A stretch of 6,659 bases of DNA from an uncultured beta proteobacterium (lineage in GTDB: Bacteria; Pseudomonadota; Gammaproteobacteria; Burkholderiales; Rhodocyclaceae). Below, in pieces: positions 1-6,497 of this stretch. Location: NCBI GenBank assembly GCA_903917505.1, contig CAIXAY010000156.1, positions 1 to 6,659 of the forward strand, in the 5' to 3' direction. How positions within the stretch are numbered: the stretch's first letter is position 1; each line of letters starts with the position of its first letter. Below the pieces are notes generated by a model. The model had not been told where the DNA came from, did no database searches, and saw only the letters and a list, made by a program, of their open reading frames with translations. Position numbers and translations under genes: made by a program.

Positions 1-2
1 AA

Positions 3-185
3 CTGTTCCAGTACGGCCGCCCGGCGAGCATCATGCTCGCCGTGCTCGCCGACCGCGGCGGCCGCGAACTGCCGATTCACGCCGAGTTCTGCACCTGGCA
101 GGTCGAGCTGGCGCGCAGCGAAGAACTGGTGCTCGAACCGGATGCCACGGGCCGGCTGCAGTGGAAGCGGGTCGATCATGGCTAA
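3..185 (+). CDS. pyrR: PyrR, C-terminal fragment (pyrimidine operon regulator / uracil phosphoribosyltransferase family)
   Basis: Only the last 60 codons are in the window; the gene starts upstream. The frame reads [20 protein letters not shown] and continues RELPI, the characteristic C-terminal block of PyrR (YGRPA, then [10 protein letters not shown]). PyrR has a phosphoribosyltransferase fold. In Gram-positive bacteria it binds pyr mRNA to cause attenuation and has some uracil phosphoribosyltransferase activity. In proteobacteria its regulatory role is less clear. The stop (TAA, 183-185) lies inside the start of pyrB: the bases ATGGCTAA are shared, so the two genes overlap by 8 bp and are probably translationally coupled. 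The neighbouring pyrB and pyrC' support the call. The catalytic PRPP loop lies upstream and cannot be assessed. Confidence 0.88.
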   Translation: MFQYGRPASIMLAVLADRGGRELPIHAEFCTWQVELARSEELVLEPDATGRLQWKRVDHG

Positions 186-1179
186 TCCGCAACTGGGGAA
201 CGCCCAGAACAACCCGCCGCAGCACAATCCACAACTCAACGCCCACGGCGAACTCACGCACCTGCTGTCGATCGACGGCCTGCCGCGCGACGCGCTGCTG
301 CAGATTCTCGACACGGCGTCGAGCTTTCTCGAGGTGTCCAACCGCGACGTCAAGAAAGTGCCGCTCTTGCGCGGCAAGAGCGTCTTCAACCTGTTCTTCG
401 AGAACTCGACGCGCACGCGCACGACCTTCGAAATCGCCGCCAAGCGCCTTTCCGCCGACGTCATCAACCTCGACGTCGGACGCTCGTCCACGGCCAAGGG
501 TGAAACCCTGCTCGACACGGTCGATAACCTCGTCGCCATGCACGCCGACATGTTCGTCGTCCGCCATGCTTCGTCGGGTACGCCCTACCTGATCGTCGAT
601 CACCTGCGGCGCGGCGGCCGCACCGATGTGCACGTGGTCAACGCCGGCGACGGCCGGCATGCGCACCCGACGCAGGGCCTGCTCGACATGTACACCATCC
701 GCCACTACAAGAAGGACTTTTCCAACCTGACCGTGGCCATCGTCGGCGACATCCTGCATTCGCGCGTCGCGCGCTCGGACATCCACGCGCTGACCACGCT
801 CGGCGCCGCCGAGGTCCGCGTCGTCGGGCCGCAGACGCTGCTGCCGATCGCCGTCGAAAAGATGGGCGTGCGCGTCTGCAAGGACCTGCAAAGCGGCCTC
901 AAGGATTGCGACGTGGTGATCATGCTGCGCCTGCAGCACGAGCGCATGAACGGCGCCTTGCTGCCCTCGGCGCGCGAGTATTTCAAGTGCTACGGCCTGA
1001 CCCCGAAAACGCTGGCGCTGGCCAAGCCCGACGCCATCGTCATGCACCCGGGGCCGATGAACCGCGGCGTCGAAATCGATTCGGAAGTCGCCGATGGCGC
1101 GCAGGCGGTAATCCTGCCGCAGGTGACTTTCGGCATCGCCGTGCGCATGGCGGTGATGAGCATTCTGGCGGGGAACTGA
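178..1179 (+). CDS. pyrB: Aspartate carbamoyltransferase catalytic chain PyrB
   Basis: PyrB catalyses carbamoyl phosphate + L-aspartate to N-carbamoyl-aspartate in the cytoplasm, the second step of de novo pyrimidine synthesis. The 333-residue protein carries the carbamoyl-phosphate motif STRTR (residues 77-81), the mobile-loop segment SSTAKGET (103-110), RH at 129-130, HPTQ (163-166), the aspartate-site segment MLRLQHER (249-256) and HPGP (290-293). All key residues appear present. The start chosen is ATG 178, overlapping the pyrR stop, with GGAAG about 10 bp upstream. An in-frame ATG at 142 would add 12 residues but lies deep in pyrR. The roughly 25-residue extension before the family core, and a dihydroorotase-like gene 2 bp downstream instead of pyrI, match the Pseudomonas-type class A enzyme, in which PyrB forms a dodecamer with PyrC'. 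That assembly is inferred from family knowledge. In that class the N-terminal extension is linked to nucleotide control. Confidence 0.97.
   Translation: MANPQLGNAQNNPPQHNPQLNAHGELTHLLSIDGLPRDALLQILDTASSFLEVSNRDVKKVPLLRGKSVFNLFFENSTRTRTTFEIAAKRLSADVINLDVGRSSTAKGETLLDTVDNLVAMHADMFVVRHASSGTPYLIVDHLRRGGRTDVHVVNAGDGRHAHPTQGLLDMYTIRHYKKDFSNLTVAIVGDILHSRVARSDIHALTTLGAAEVRVVGPQTLLPIAVEKMGVRVCKDLQSGLKDCDVVIMLRLQHERMNGALLPSAREYFKCYGLTPKTLALAKPDAIVMHPGPMNRGVEIDSEVADGAQAVILPQVTFGIAVRMAVMSILAGN
1170..1175 (+). promoter_or_regulatory. Ribosome binding site deciding the pyrC' start
   Basis: GGGGAA lies 6 bp before TTG 1182, inside the last codons of pyrB. There is no ATG or GTG start near the pyrB stop in this frame, so this site is the main reason for placing the start at TTG 1182. 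Confidence 0.55.
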
Positions 1180-1181
1180 AA

Positions 1182-2450
1182 TTGGACAATCCATTGAAGA
1201 CCACCGAAATCCAGATCAAGAACGGCCGCGTCATCGACCCGAAGAACGGCGTCGACCAGCGCGCCGATTTGTTCGTCAGCGACGGGCGCGTCGTGGCCAT
1301 CGGCCAGGCGCCCACCGAATTCCGCGCCGATCAGGTGATAGATGCCGAGGGCCGCGTCGTTTGCCCGGGTCTCGTCGACCTGGCGACGCGGCTGACCGGC
1401 CTCGAATCGGAACTTGCCGCGGCGGTGGCCGGCGGCGTCACGGCGCTGGCCTGCCCGCCCGACACCCGGCCGCCGCTCGATGAACCGGGGCTCGTCGAGC
1501 GCCTGGTGCGGCACAGCGAAGCGCTCGGCCTGGCGCGCGTCTTCCCGCTCGGCGCGCTGACGCAGCAGCTGGCCGGAGAAAGAATATCCGAAATGCACAG
1601 CCTGACGCGCGCCGGTTGCATCGCCTTCTCGCAGGCCAAGCAACCGATTTTCGATACGCAGGTCCTGCTGCGCGCCATGCAATATGCGGCGACATTCGGC
1701 TATGCGATCCATCTGCAACCGCAGGACCACTACCTCGCGCACGACGGCGTCGCCCACGACGGCGAGGTCGCCTCGCGCCTCGGCCTGGCCGGCATCCCGG
1801 TGTGCGCCGAGACGGTGGCCATCGCCACCGCGCTGCAACTGGCCCGGGAAACCGGCGTCCGGCTGCACCTCGCGCGCCTGTCCTCGGCGGCCGGCGTCGC
1901 GCTGGTGCGCGAAGCCAGGCGCTCGGGCCTTGCGGTCAGTTGCGACGTGTCCATCTACCATCTGCATCTATCGGAAATCGACATCGGCTATTTCGACAGC
2001 CGGGCGCGCTTCGGCCCGCCGCTGCGCTCGGGCAGCGACCGGGACGCGCTGCGCGCCGCCGTCGCCGAAGGCCTGGCGGCAGTCTGTTCCGACCATACAC
2101 CGGTCGACGAGGACGGCAAGCAATTGCCTTTCGCCGAAGCGGCTCCGGGCGCCACCGGCCTTGAACTGCTGCTGCCGCTGACCCTGAAATGGGCCGCGCA
2201 GGCCAAGCTGCCTTTGCCGACGGCGCTCGCCCGCGTGACCTGCGACCCCGCCGCGATCCTCGGCATCGCCAGCGGGTCGCTGGCGGTCGGCAGCCCCGCC
2301 GACATCTGCATCTTCGCTGCCGAGGAGCCCTGGCGGGTCACCGCCGACGCGCTGCGCAGCCAGGGCAAGAACACGCCCTTCCTCGGCTACGAAATGACCG
2401 GCCGGGTCAAGACCACGCTGGTCGGCGGACGCGTCGTTTTCGAAAGCTGA
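1182..2450 (+). CDS. pyrC: Dihydroorotase-like protein PyrC' (probably non-catalytic partner of PyrB)
   Basis: This 422-residue protein has the type I dihydroorotase fold: an N-terminal strand region (KNGRVIDP, 13-20), a TIM-barrel core and a C-terminal GRVKTTLVGGRVVF segment (407-420). In active enzymes the metal motif reads DLHVHLR; here it is DLATRL (66-71), so both histidines are gone. FTDDG, which carries the bridging aspartate, is FSQAK (149-153), and HCED is HLQP (177-180). H229, PPLR (279-282) and D304 of SDHTP remain. These losses make dihydroorotase activity very unlikely. In Pseudomonas a similar inactive PyrC' is needed to assemble aspartate transcarbamoylase, and a separate active PyrC is encoded elsewhere; the same role is inferred here. 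The start is TTG 1182, two bases after the pyrB stop, giving a length very close to Pseudomonas PyrC'. The reading frame is open much further upstream, but that part is pyrB in another frame. Confidence 0.92.
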   Translation: MDNPLKTTEIQIKNGRVIDPKNGVDQRADLFVSDGRVVAIGQAPTEFRADQVIDAEGRVVCPGLVDLATRLTGLESELAAAVAGGVTALACPPDTRPPLDEPGLVERLVRHSEALGLARVFPLGALTQQLAGERISEMHSLTRAGCIAFSQAKQPIFDTQVLLRAMQYAATFGYAIHLQPQDHYLAHDGVAHDGEVASRLGLAGIPVCAETVAIATALQLARETGVRLHLARLSSAAGVALVREARRSGLAVSCDVSIYHLHLSEIDIGYFDSRARFGPPLRSGSDRDALRAAVAEGLAAVCSDHTPVDEDGKQLPFAEAAPGATGLELLLPLTLKWAAQAKLPLPTALARVTCDPAAILGIASGSLAVGSPADICIFAAEEPWRVTADALRSQGKNTPFLGYEMTGRVKTTLVGGRVVFES

Positions 2451-2497
2451 TGCAATTGTCATCGAACGCGCGCGCTGGCGACGACGGAGCGGCCTGA
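2450..2497 (+). other. Possible 15-codon mini-ORF overlapping the pyrC' stop
   Basis: An ATG overlaps the pyrC' stop as TGATG and opens a 15-codon frame (MQLSSNARAGDDGAA) ending in TGA at 2495-2497, 13 bp before the next gene. The stop-start overlap is the form usually seen between coupled genes. It might be a coupling peptide, the remnant of a gene that once followed pyrC', or chance. No family can be recognised and no clear Shine-Dalgarno sequence precedes it. Confidence 0.15.
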
Positions 2498-2510
2498 GTC
2501 GCGCGCGTCC

Positions 2511-3905
2511 ATGAGCGGGCTTGCGGCCGGCGCCGAAGCGCTTTTCTTCGAAGGCAACCGCCACATGGCGGCGAATGACGCCGTGCAGGCCGAAGCCTGC
2601 TTTCGCGAAGCGCTGAGGCTCGCGCCCGATCTTGCCGAAGCGCACGCCAATCTCGGCTGGCTGCGCGCGCAAGCGGGTTTTCCGGACGCGGCGGAAGCCC
2701 TCTACCGGCAGGCCATCGCCTGCAATCCCGAGATCGGCCAAGTGCATCTGAATCTCGGCGCGCTGCTCGCCGACCAGAAGCGCTTCGCGCCGGCGGAAGA
2801 AGCGTACCGGCGGGCGATCGCGCTGCTGCCGCAGGCGGCCGCGCCGTGGTCGAATCTCGGGGTGCTGCAGGCTTGCCAGAAACGTGAAGCCGAGGCCGAA
2901 GCGAGCTATCGCCGGGCGATCGCGCTCGATCCGGATTACCGCCTGGCCTATTTCAACTTCAGCTACCTGCTGCTGCGCCAGGGCCGTTTCGAAGAAGGCT
3001 GGCGCTGCCTCGAAGCGCGCAAGTGGTACGACCGCTTCGAAAGCCTGCTGGCCTGCCCGCGCTGGCAGGGCGAAGCGCTGGACGGCAAAGCGCTGCTGAT
3101 CGGCATCGAAGCCGGCCACGGCGACATGATTCAGTTCTGCCGCTATGCGGCGGTATTGAAGGCGCGAGGCGCGGCGCAGATCGCGATCCTCTGCCAGCCG
3201 GCCTTGAAAACCCTGTTCCTCAGCCTGACCGCCGTCGATCGCGTCTTCGCCCTCGACGAAGCGCTGCCGAAGTCCGGCTGGGATTACTGGACCCCGCCGC
3301 TCAGCATCCCATTCCATTGTCAGACGCGCATCGATTCGATTCCGGCAAGCCTGCCGTATCTCCACGCCAGCGTCGAGAAGCTCGCGCGCTGGGCGGAGCC
3401 GCTGCGCGTTCCTGAACTGCGCGTCGGGCTGGTGTGGAAGGGCAATCCGCGCTTCGAAAACGATGCCGACCGCTCGCTGCCCGGCCTGCATGCCTTGGCG
3501 CCGTTGGGCGATCTGGCCGGCGTGCGCTACTTCAGCCTGCAAAAGGGCGCCGGCGAAGACGAGGCGGCGAACCCGCCGGCCGGGCTGCCGCTGGTCGATC
3601 TGGGTTCGCAGATCAACGACTTTTCCGATACTGCCGGCATCATCGCCTATCTCGACCTGGTGATCAGCGTAGACACCGCCGTCGCCCACCTTGCTGGCGC
3701 CATGGGCAAGGCCTGCTGGCTGCTGCTTCCGGACTACAAGGCCGACTGGCGCTGGCTGGCCGGGCGCAGCGACAGCCCCTGGTATCCGGACGTCATGCGC
3801 CTGTTCCGCCAGCCGCAGAGCGGCGAGTGGACGACGGTGATCAGCGACCTGCGCGCCGCGCTGCGGCTGCTCGTGCAGGAGCGAGGCCGCACCGCGGCCA
3901 TCTGA
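2511..3905 (+). CDS. TPR-repeat protein with C-terminal glycosyltransferase-like domain
   Basis: The 464-residue protein begins with about four to five tetratricopeptide repeats of 34 residues (approximately 8-41, 42-75, 76-109, 110-143 and a partial fifth to about 170), with repeated A-x-x-x-Y/F-R-x-A-I/L-x-L-x-P signatures. The C-terminal half (about 190-455) resembles the GT9/GT-B-like domain found in bacterial TPR-glycosyltransferase proteins: GHGDMIQFCRYA (202-213), VGLVWKGNPRFEND (305-318) followed by RSLP, and SQINDFSDTAGIIAYLDLVI (366-385) followed by SVDTAVAHLAGA (386-397), where family members bind a nucleotide-sugar. It may glycosylate a protein or cell-surface glycan; donor and acceptor cannot be told. 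There is no signal peptide, so it is probably cytoplasmic. ATG 2511 is the first usual start after an in-frame pyrC' stop. It lacks a good Shine-Dalgarno sequence: GGAG at 2486-2489 is about 21 bp away. It may be read through from the pyr genes 60 bp upstream. Confidence 0.82.
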   Translation: MSGLAAGAEALFFEGNRHMAANDAVQAEACFREALRLAPDLAEAHANLGWLRAQAGFPDAAEALYRQAIACNPEIGQVHLNLGALLADQKRFAPAEEAYRRAIALLPQAAAPWSNLGVLQACQKREAEAEASYRRAIALDPDYRLAYFNFSYLLLRQGRFEEGWRCLEARKWYDRFESLLACPRWQGEALDGKALLIGIEAGHGDMIQFCRYAAVLKARGAAQIAILCQPALKTLFLSLTAVDRVFALDEALPKSGWDYWTPPLSIPFHCQTRIDSIPASLPYLHASVEKLARWAEPLRVPELRVGLVWKGNPRFENDADRSLPGLHALAPLGDLAGVRYFSLQKGAGEDEAANPPAGLPLVDLGSQINDFSDTAGIIAYLDLVISVDTAVAHLAGAMGKACWLLLPDYKADWRWLAGRSDSPWYPDVMRLFRQPQSGEWTTVISDLRAALRLLVQERGRTAAI

Positions 3906-3999
3906 GGACGCCCGCCGGCCGCTCCGCGCGACACTCAAGCGCGCCGTGCCGCCGGCAAAGAACCCTTGCCTCGCCCGCCTCGACCGGACGCCTTTCTCC

Positions 4000-4026
4000 G
4001 GCGGCCAGTGGCGCCCCTTCTTTTTT
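4000..4026 (+). terminator. Probable Rho-independent terminator after the TPR-glycosyltransferase gene
   Basis: The transcript can fold GGC-(G)-GCC-AGT-GGC-GCC, a 6-bp all-GC stem with one bulged base and a 3-base loop (4000-4015). It is followed by CC and a T-rich run (TTCTTTTTT, 4018-4026). It lies about 95 bp after the stop at 3905 and before the chemoreceptor gene. A further complementary pair, CCGCCGG (3949-3955) and CCGGCGG (3998-4004), could form a competing longer-range stem. It would separate the pyr/TPR unit from the downstream gene. Confidence 0.55.
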
Positions 4027-4052
4027 GTTCATAAGGCATGAACTAATATGCT
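4025..4052 (+). promoter_or_regulatory. Candidate sigma-70-type promoter for the chemoreceptor gene
   Basis: TTGTTC (4025-4030) and TATGCT (4047-4052) are spaced by 16 bp. Matches to the consensus are 3/6 and 4/6, so the site is weak. It sits in the only clearly AT-rich stretch of the window (about 4018-4067), directly after the terminator and 66 bp before the ATG. TAATAT at 4044 and TATATC at 4058 are alternative -10 boxes. An inverted pair GCAT/ATGC (4036-4039, 4048-4051) overlaps it and could be a small operator or chance. No flagellar sigma-28 or sigma-54 pattern was recognised. Confidence 0.35.
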
Positions 4053-4107
4053 ATTGGTATATCTCTAACGCGAGCTTCCGGGATTCCTTCTCTCCGTCGA
4101 CCTCAAT

Positions 4108-4111
4108 GGAG
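4108..4111 (+). promoter_or_regulatory. Ribosome binding site of the chemoreceptor gene
   Basis: GGAG lies 7 bp before ATG 4119, good spacing that fixes this start. The nearby ATG at 4106 is in another frame. Confidence 0.7.
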
Positions 4112-4118
4112 CGCCAGA

Positions 4119-6194
4119 ATGACGATTGCACGCAAAACGGTTCTTCTCGTTCTCGCCGTACTCTCGGGCTGCGCGATCATTTTCGCCATCGCCGCCGCCA
4201 ACGCCGACTATCTCGTCCCGGCGATCATCGCCGCCGCGCTGCTGGCCGTGGTGCTGGCGGCGCTGGTCTACTTGACGCTGCGCTCCGTCGTCAGGTCGCT
4301 GCAGGCGATGGAATCGGCGCTCGCCAATGCGGCGGACAGCCTCGATTTCACCCGCGCGATCGCGGTGCGTTCGGACGATGAAATCGGCCGCGCCATGCAC
4401 GCCTTCAATCGCCTGCAGGCACGCCTGCGCGACAGCTTCGTCGAACTGCAGCAATCGGTCGCGCGCCTGCGCGAGGTCAGCGAGGACGTCGATCACTCCT
4501 CGCGCAAAATCGCGCGCAATTCGCAGGTGCAAAGCGCCGCCTCCAAACACATGGCGGCGGCGGTCGAAGAAATGACGACCAGCATTTCCGAGGTCGCCGG
4601 ACAGACCGAGAATGCGCGGGCGCATACCGAGCAGTCGCGAGCCATCGCCGAACAGAGCGTGAGCGTCATTCTCGAGACGGTCAACGGCATCCAGCAGATA
4701 TCGACTTCGGTGCGCGAGGCGTCGACGCGCATCAAGGCCTTGCGCGACGATTGCGACAATATCTTCTCGATCGCCAAGATCATTCGCGAAATTGCCGACC
4801 AGACCAATCTGCTGGCCTTGAACGCCGCCATCGAGGCGGCGCGCGCCGGCGAACAGGGGCGGGGCTTTGCCGTCGTGGCCAACGAAGTGCACAAGCTGGC
4901 CGAGCGCACCACCCATTCGACCGAGGAAATCAGCGGCCTCCTGACGCGCATGCAGGAGAGCGCGCGCCTCGCCGTCGACAGCATGAGCCACACCGAAAGC
5001 GCCGTCGGCAGCGGGCTGGCCAACCCCAGACAGGCAGGCCAGTTCATCGACCGGCTGAAGACCGAAGCGGAGGCCACGGCCAGCGTCGTCGGCGCCATTT
5101 CCGACACGATGCGCGAGCAGGAAAGCGCGAGTTCGGGCATCGCCCGCAATATCGAGCAGGTCGCCCGCATGAGCGAGCAGAATTCGGCGGCCGCCAGCGC
5201 CGCCGCAACCGGCGTCGGGCGCATGAGCGAGGTCGGCCTGGCGATGGCCAATGCGCTCGCTCTGTACACCGTCGATGCGCGCCCGCAGCAAATCGTCCTG
5301 CGCCATGCCGACACGCATCCCGAAGGCCACCCGGCGATAGGCGCCGTGCAAGCCATGGCCGAGATTCTCAGGCAGCGCAGCGCCGGCCGCATCACGCTCA
5401 AGGTCATCCCCGGCGGCGTTTTCGGTTCGGAAAAGGACGAGCTCGAGCAGCTCCGGAACGGCACGCTGGACATGACGCGCGCAAGTGCCGCAGCCTTCGT
5501 CAAAGACAATCCGGCGATGGTCATTCCTGCCCTGCCTTACGTATTCAATTCGGCCGACCATCAGCGGCGGGCCCTCGACGGCGCCCCCGGCCAGGAAATC
5601 CTGGCGGCCTTCGCCGCTTCGAGCTACGTCGGCCTGGCCTTCTTCAACTGCGGCGCGCGCAACATTTACGCAAACAAGCCGATCCGCACGCTCGCCGATC
5701 TGCGCGGCATGAAATTGCGCGTCATGCAATCCGAGCTGTGGGTGGCGATCGCCACGGCCATGGGCGCCATCCCCACGCCGATGGCCATGGAGGACATCGG
5801 CACCGGCTTTCGCACCGGCCTGATCGAAGCGTCGGAAGGCAACATTCCCACCTACTATGACTTGAAGCACCACGAAGCGGTCAAGCACTACTGCCTCACC
5901 GAGCACGCGATGGTCCCGGAATTGCTGGTTTTCTCGAGGCAGCGCTGGGACACGCTGTCGCCCGACGATCAGGGACTGGTTACCGAAGCGGCGCGCGAAT
6001 GCGTCGTCGTCATGCGCCGCCTGTGGCACGAGCGCGAAGAGAGCGCGCGCAAGGCGGCGCTGGCGGCCGGCAGCGTGTTCGTCAAGGACGTCGACAAGGC
6101 CGCGTTCCAGAACGCGATGCGTCCGGTCTATGACAGATTCGTGGCGAGCGCACAGCAGAGAACCCTGTTGCAGGCGATCAGGGCGATGAATTAG
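4119..6194 (+). CDS. Methyl-accepting chemotaxis protein fused to a C-terminal TRAP solute-binding (DctP-type) domain
   Basis: The 691-residue protein has TM1 (about 8-28), a loop of only a few residues, TM2 (about 32-54), HAMP (about 52-105, with DEIG at 87-90 and AFN at 95-97), then an MCP signalling hairpin. The tip is [20 protein letters not shown] (222-241) followed by [20 protein letters not shown] (242-261). The arms are about 140 residues on each side of E245, so the hairpin looks complete and should bind CheA/CheW. From about 391 to 685 follows a full DctP-like domain: [12 protein letters not shown] (394-405), [20 protein letters not shown] (431-450), [10 protein letters not shown] (472-481), [13 protein letters not shown] (526-538), AMGAIPTPM (547-555) and WDTLSPDDQ (610-618). 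R534 corresponds to the arginine that binds the substrate carboxylate in TRAP proteins. Such domains are normally periplasmic; here it lacks a signal peptide and follows the cytoplasmic part. R5/K6 and R55/R59 support both ends being inside. It may sense an internal organic acid. No CheR-binding C-terminal pentapeptide and no dctQ/dctM genes are seen nearby. Confidence 0.93.
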   Translation: MTIARKTVLLVLAVLSGCAIIFAIAAANADYLVPAIIAAALLAVVLAALVYLTLRSVVRSLQAMESALANAADSLDFTRAIAVRSDDEIGRAMHAFNRLQARLRDSFVELQQSVARLREVSEDVDHSSRKIARNSQVQSAASKHMAAAVEEMTTSISEVAGQTENARAHTEQSRAIAEQSVSVILETVNGIQQISTSVREASTRIKALRDDCDNIFSIAKIIREIADQTNLLALNAAIEAARAGEQGRGFAVVANEVHKLAERTTHSTEEISGLLTRMQESARLAVDSMSHTESAVGSGLANPRQAGQFIDRLKTEAEATASVVGAISDTMREQESASSGIARNIEQVARMSEQNSAAASAAATGVGRMSEVGLAMANALALYTVDARPQQIVLRHADTHPEGHPAIGAVQAMAEILRQRSAGRITLKVIPGGVFGSEKDELEQLRNGTLDMTRASAAAFVKDNPAMVIPALPYVFNSADHQRRALDGAPGQEILAAFAASSYVGLAFFNCGARNIYANKPIRTLADLRGMKLRVMQSELWVAIATAMGAIPTPMAMEDIGTGFRTGLIEASEGNIPTYYDLKHHEAVKHYCLTEHAMVPELLVFSRQRWDTLSPDDQGLVTEAARECVVVMRRLWHEREESARKAALAAGSVFVKDVDKAAFQNAMRPVYDRFVASAQQRTLLQAIRAMN

Positions 6195-6203
6195 CGGCGG
6201 CAG

Positions 6204-6497
6204 TCAGTCGCCCAGCAAGCGTTGCGCCGCATCGACCGGCGCGCCGGCCACTTCAAGCACCTTGCGCCGTGAAGTCTGGCCGCTCTTGAGCGTAACCGCC
6301 GACTTCGCAACAGCCAGCCGTTCGGCGACAAAGGCGATCAAGGCGGCATTGGCCTTGCCGTCGACCGGCGGTGCGGCGAGGCGAATCTTCAGCGCGTCGC
6401 CGTGCACGCCGGCAACGCTGGTCTGCTTCACGCCCGGCTGGACGTGCAGGGTCAGCATGACACGGCCCGCGCCGGGCCGCAGCCAGACAACGCTCAT
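6204..6497 (-). CDS. yggU: YggU / DUF167 family protein
   Basis: This 97-residue small protein belongs to the DUF167 (UPF0235, YggU) family, whose biochemical role is not established. The family core is clear: VQPGVKQTSVAGVHGDALKI (19-38), the signature RLAAPPVDGKANAALIAF (39-56) and SGQTSRRKVLEV (72-83). Its length is normal for the family. The start ATG (6497-6495) overlaps the yggT stop as ATGA, so translation is probably coupled; no separate Shine-Dalgarno sequence is evident. The frame is open further upstream to 6653, but that extension is yggT in another frame. The protein is soluble and probably cytoplasmic. Its stop is only 9 bp from the stop of the convergent chemoreceptor gene. Confidence 0.93.
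   Translation of the reverse strand: MSVVWLRPGAGRVMLTLHVQPGVKQTSVAGVHGDALKIRLAAPPVDGKANAALIAFVAERLAVAKSAVTLKSGQTSRRKVLEVAGAPVDAAQRLLGD

Noticed and set aside
906..1181. Upstream extension of the pyrC' frame to ATG 906
   Set aside because: The extra 92 residues are pyrB read in another frame; TTG 1182 gives the normal family length and has a good ribosome binding site.
1968..3938. Long minus-strand open frame (656 codons) opposite pyrC' and the TPR gene
   Set aside because: It spans two well-supported plus-strand genes, shows no family motif and is rich in R, A, G and Q, as expected for an antisense shadow.
3949..4004. CCGCCGG / CCGGCGG inverted pair as the main terminator
   Set aside because: The loop would be 42 bases; the short stem at 4000-4015 directly before the T-run is a better terminator.
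3434..4381. Plus-strand open frame of 315 codons crossing the gap 3906-4118 and entering the chemoreceptor
   Set aside because: It is out of frame with both neighbouring genes, is arginine/alanine rich without domains, and would run through the terminator.
4065..6029. Long minus-strand open frame (654 codons) opposite the chemoreceptor gene
   Set aside because: It is opposite a strongly supported gene, its translation is low-complexity (rich in R, A, G, D, H) with no recognisable domain, and GC-rich codon use keeps antisense frames open.
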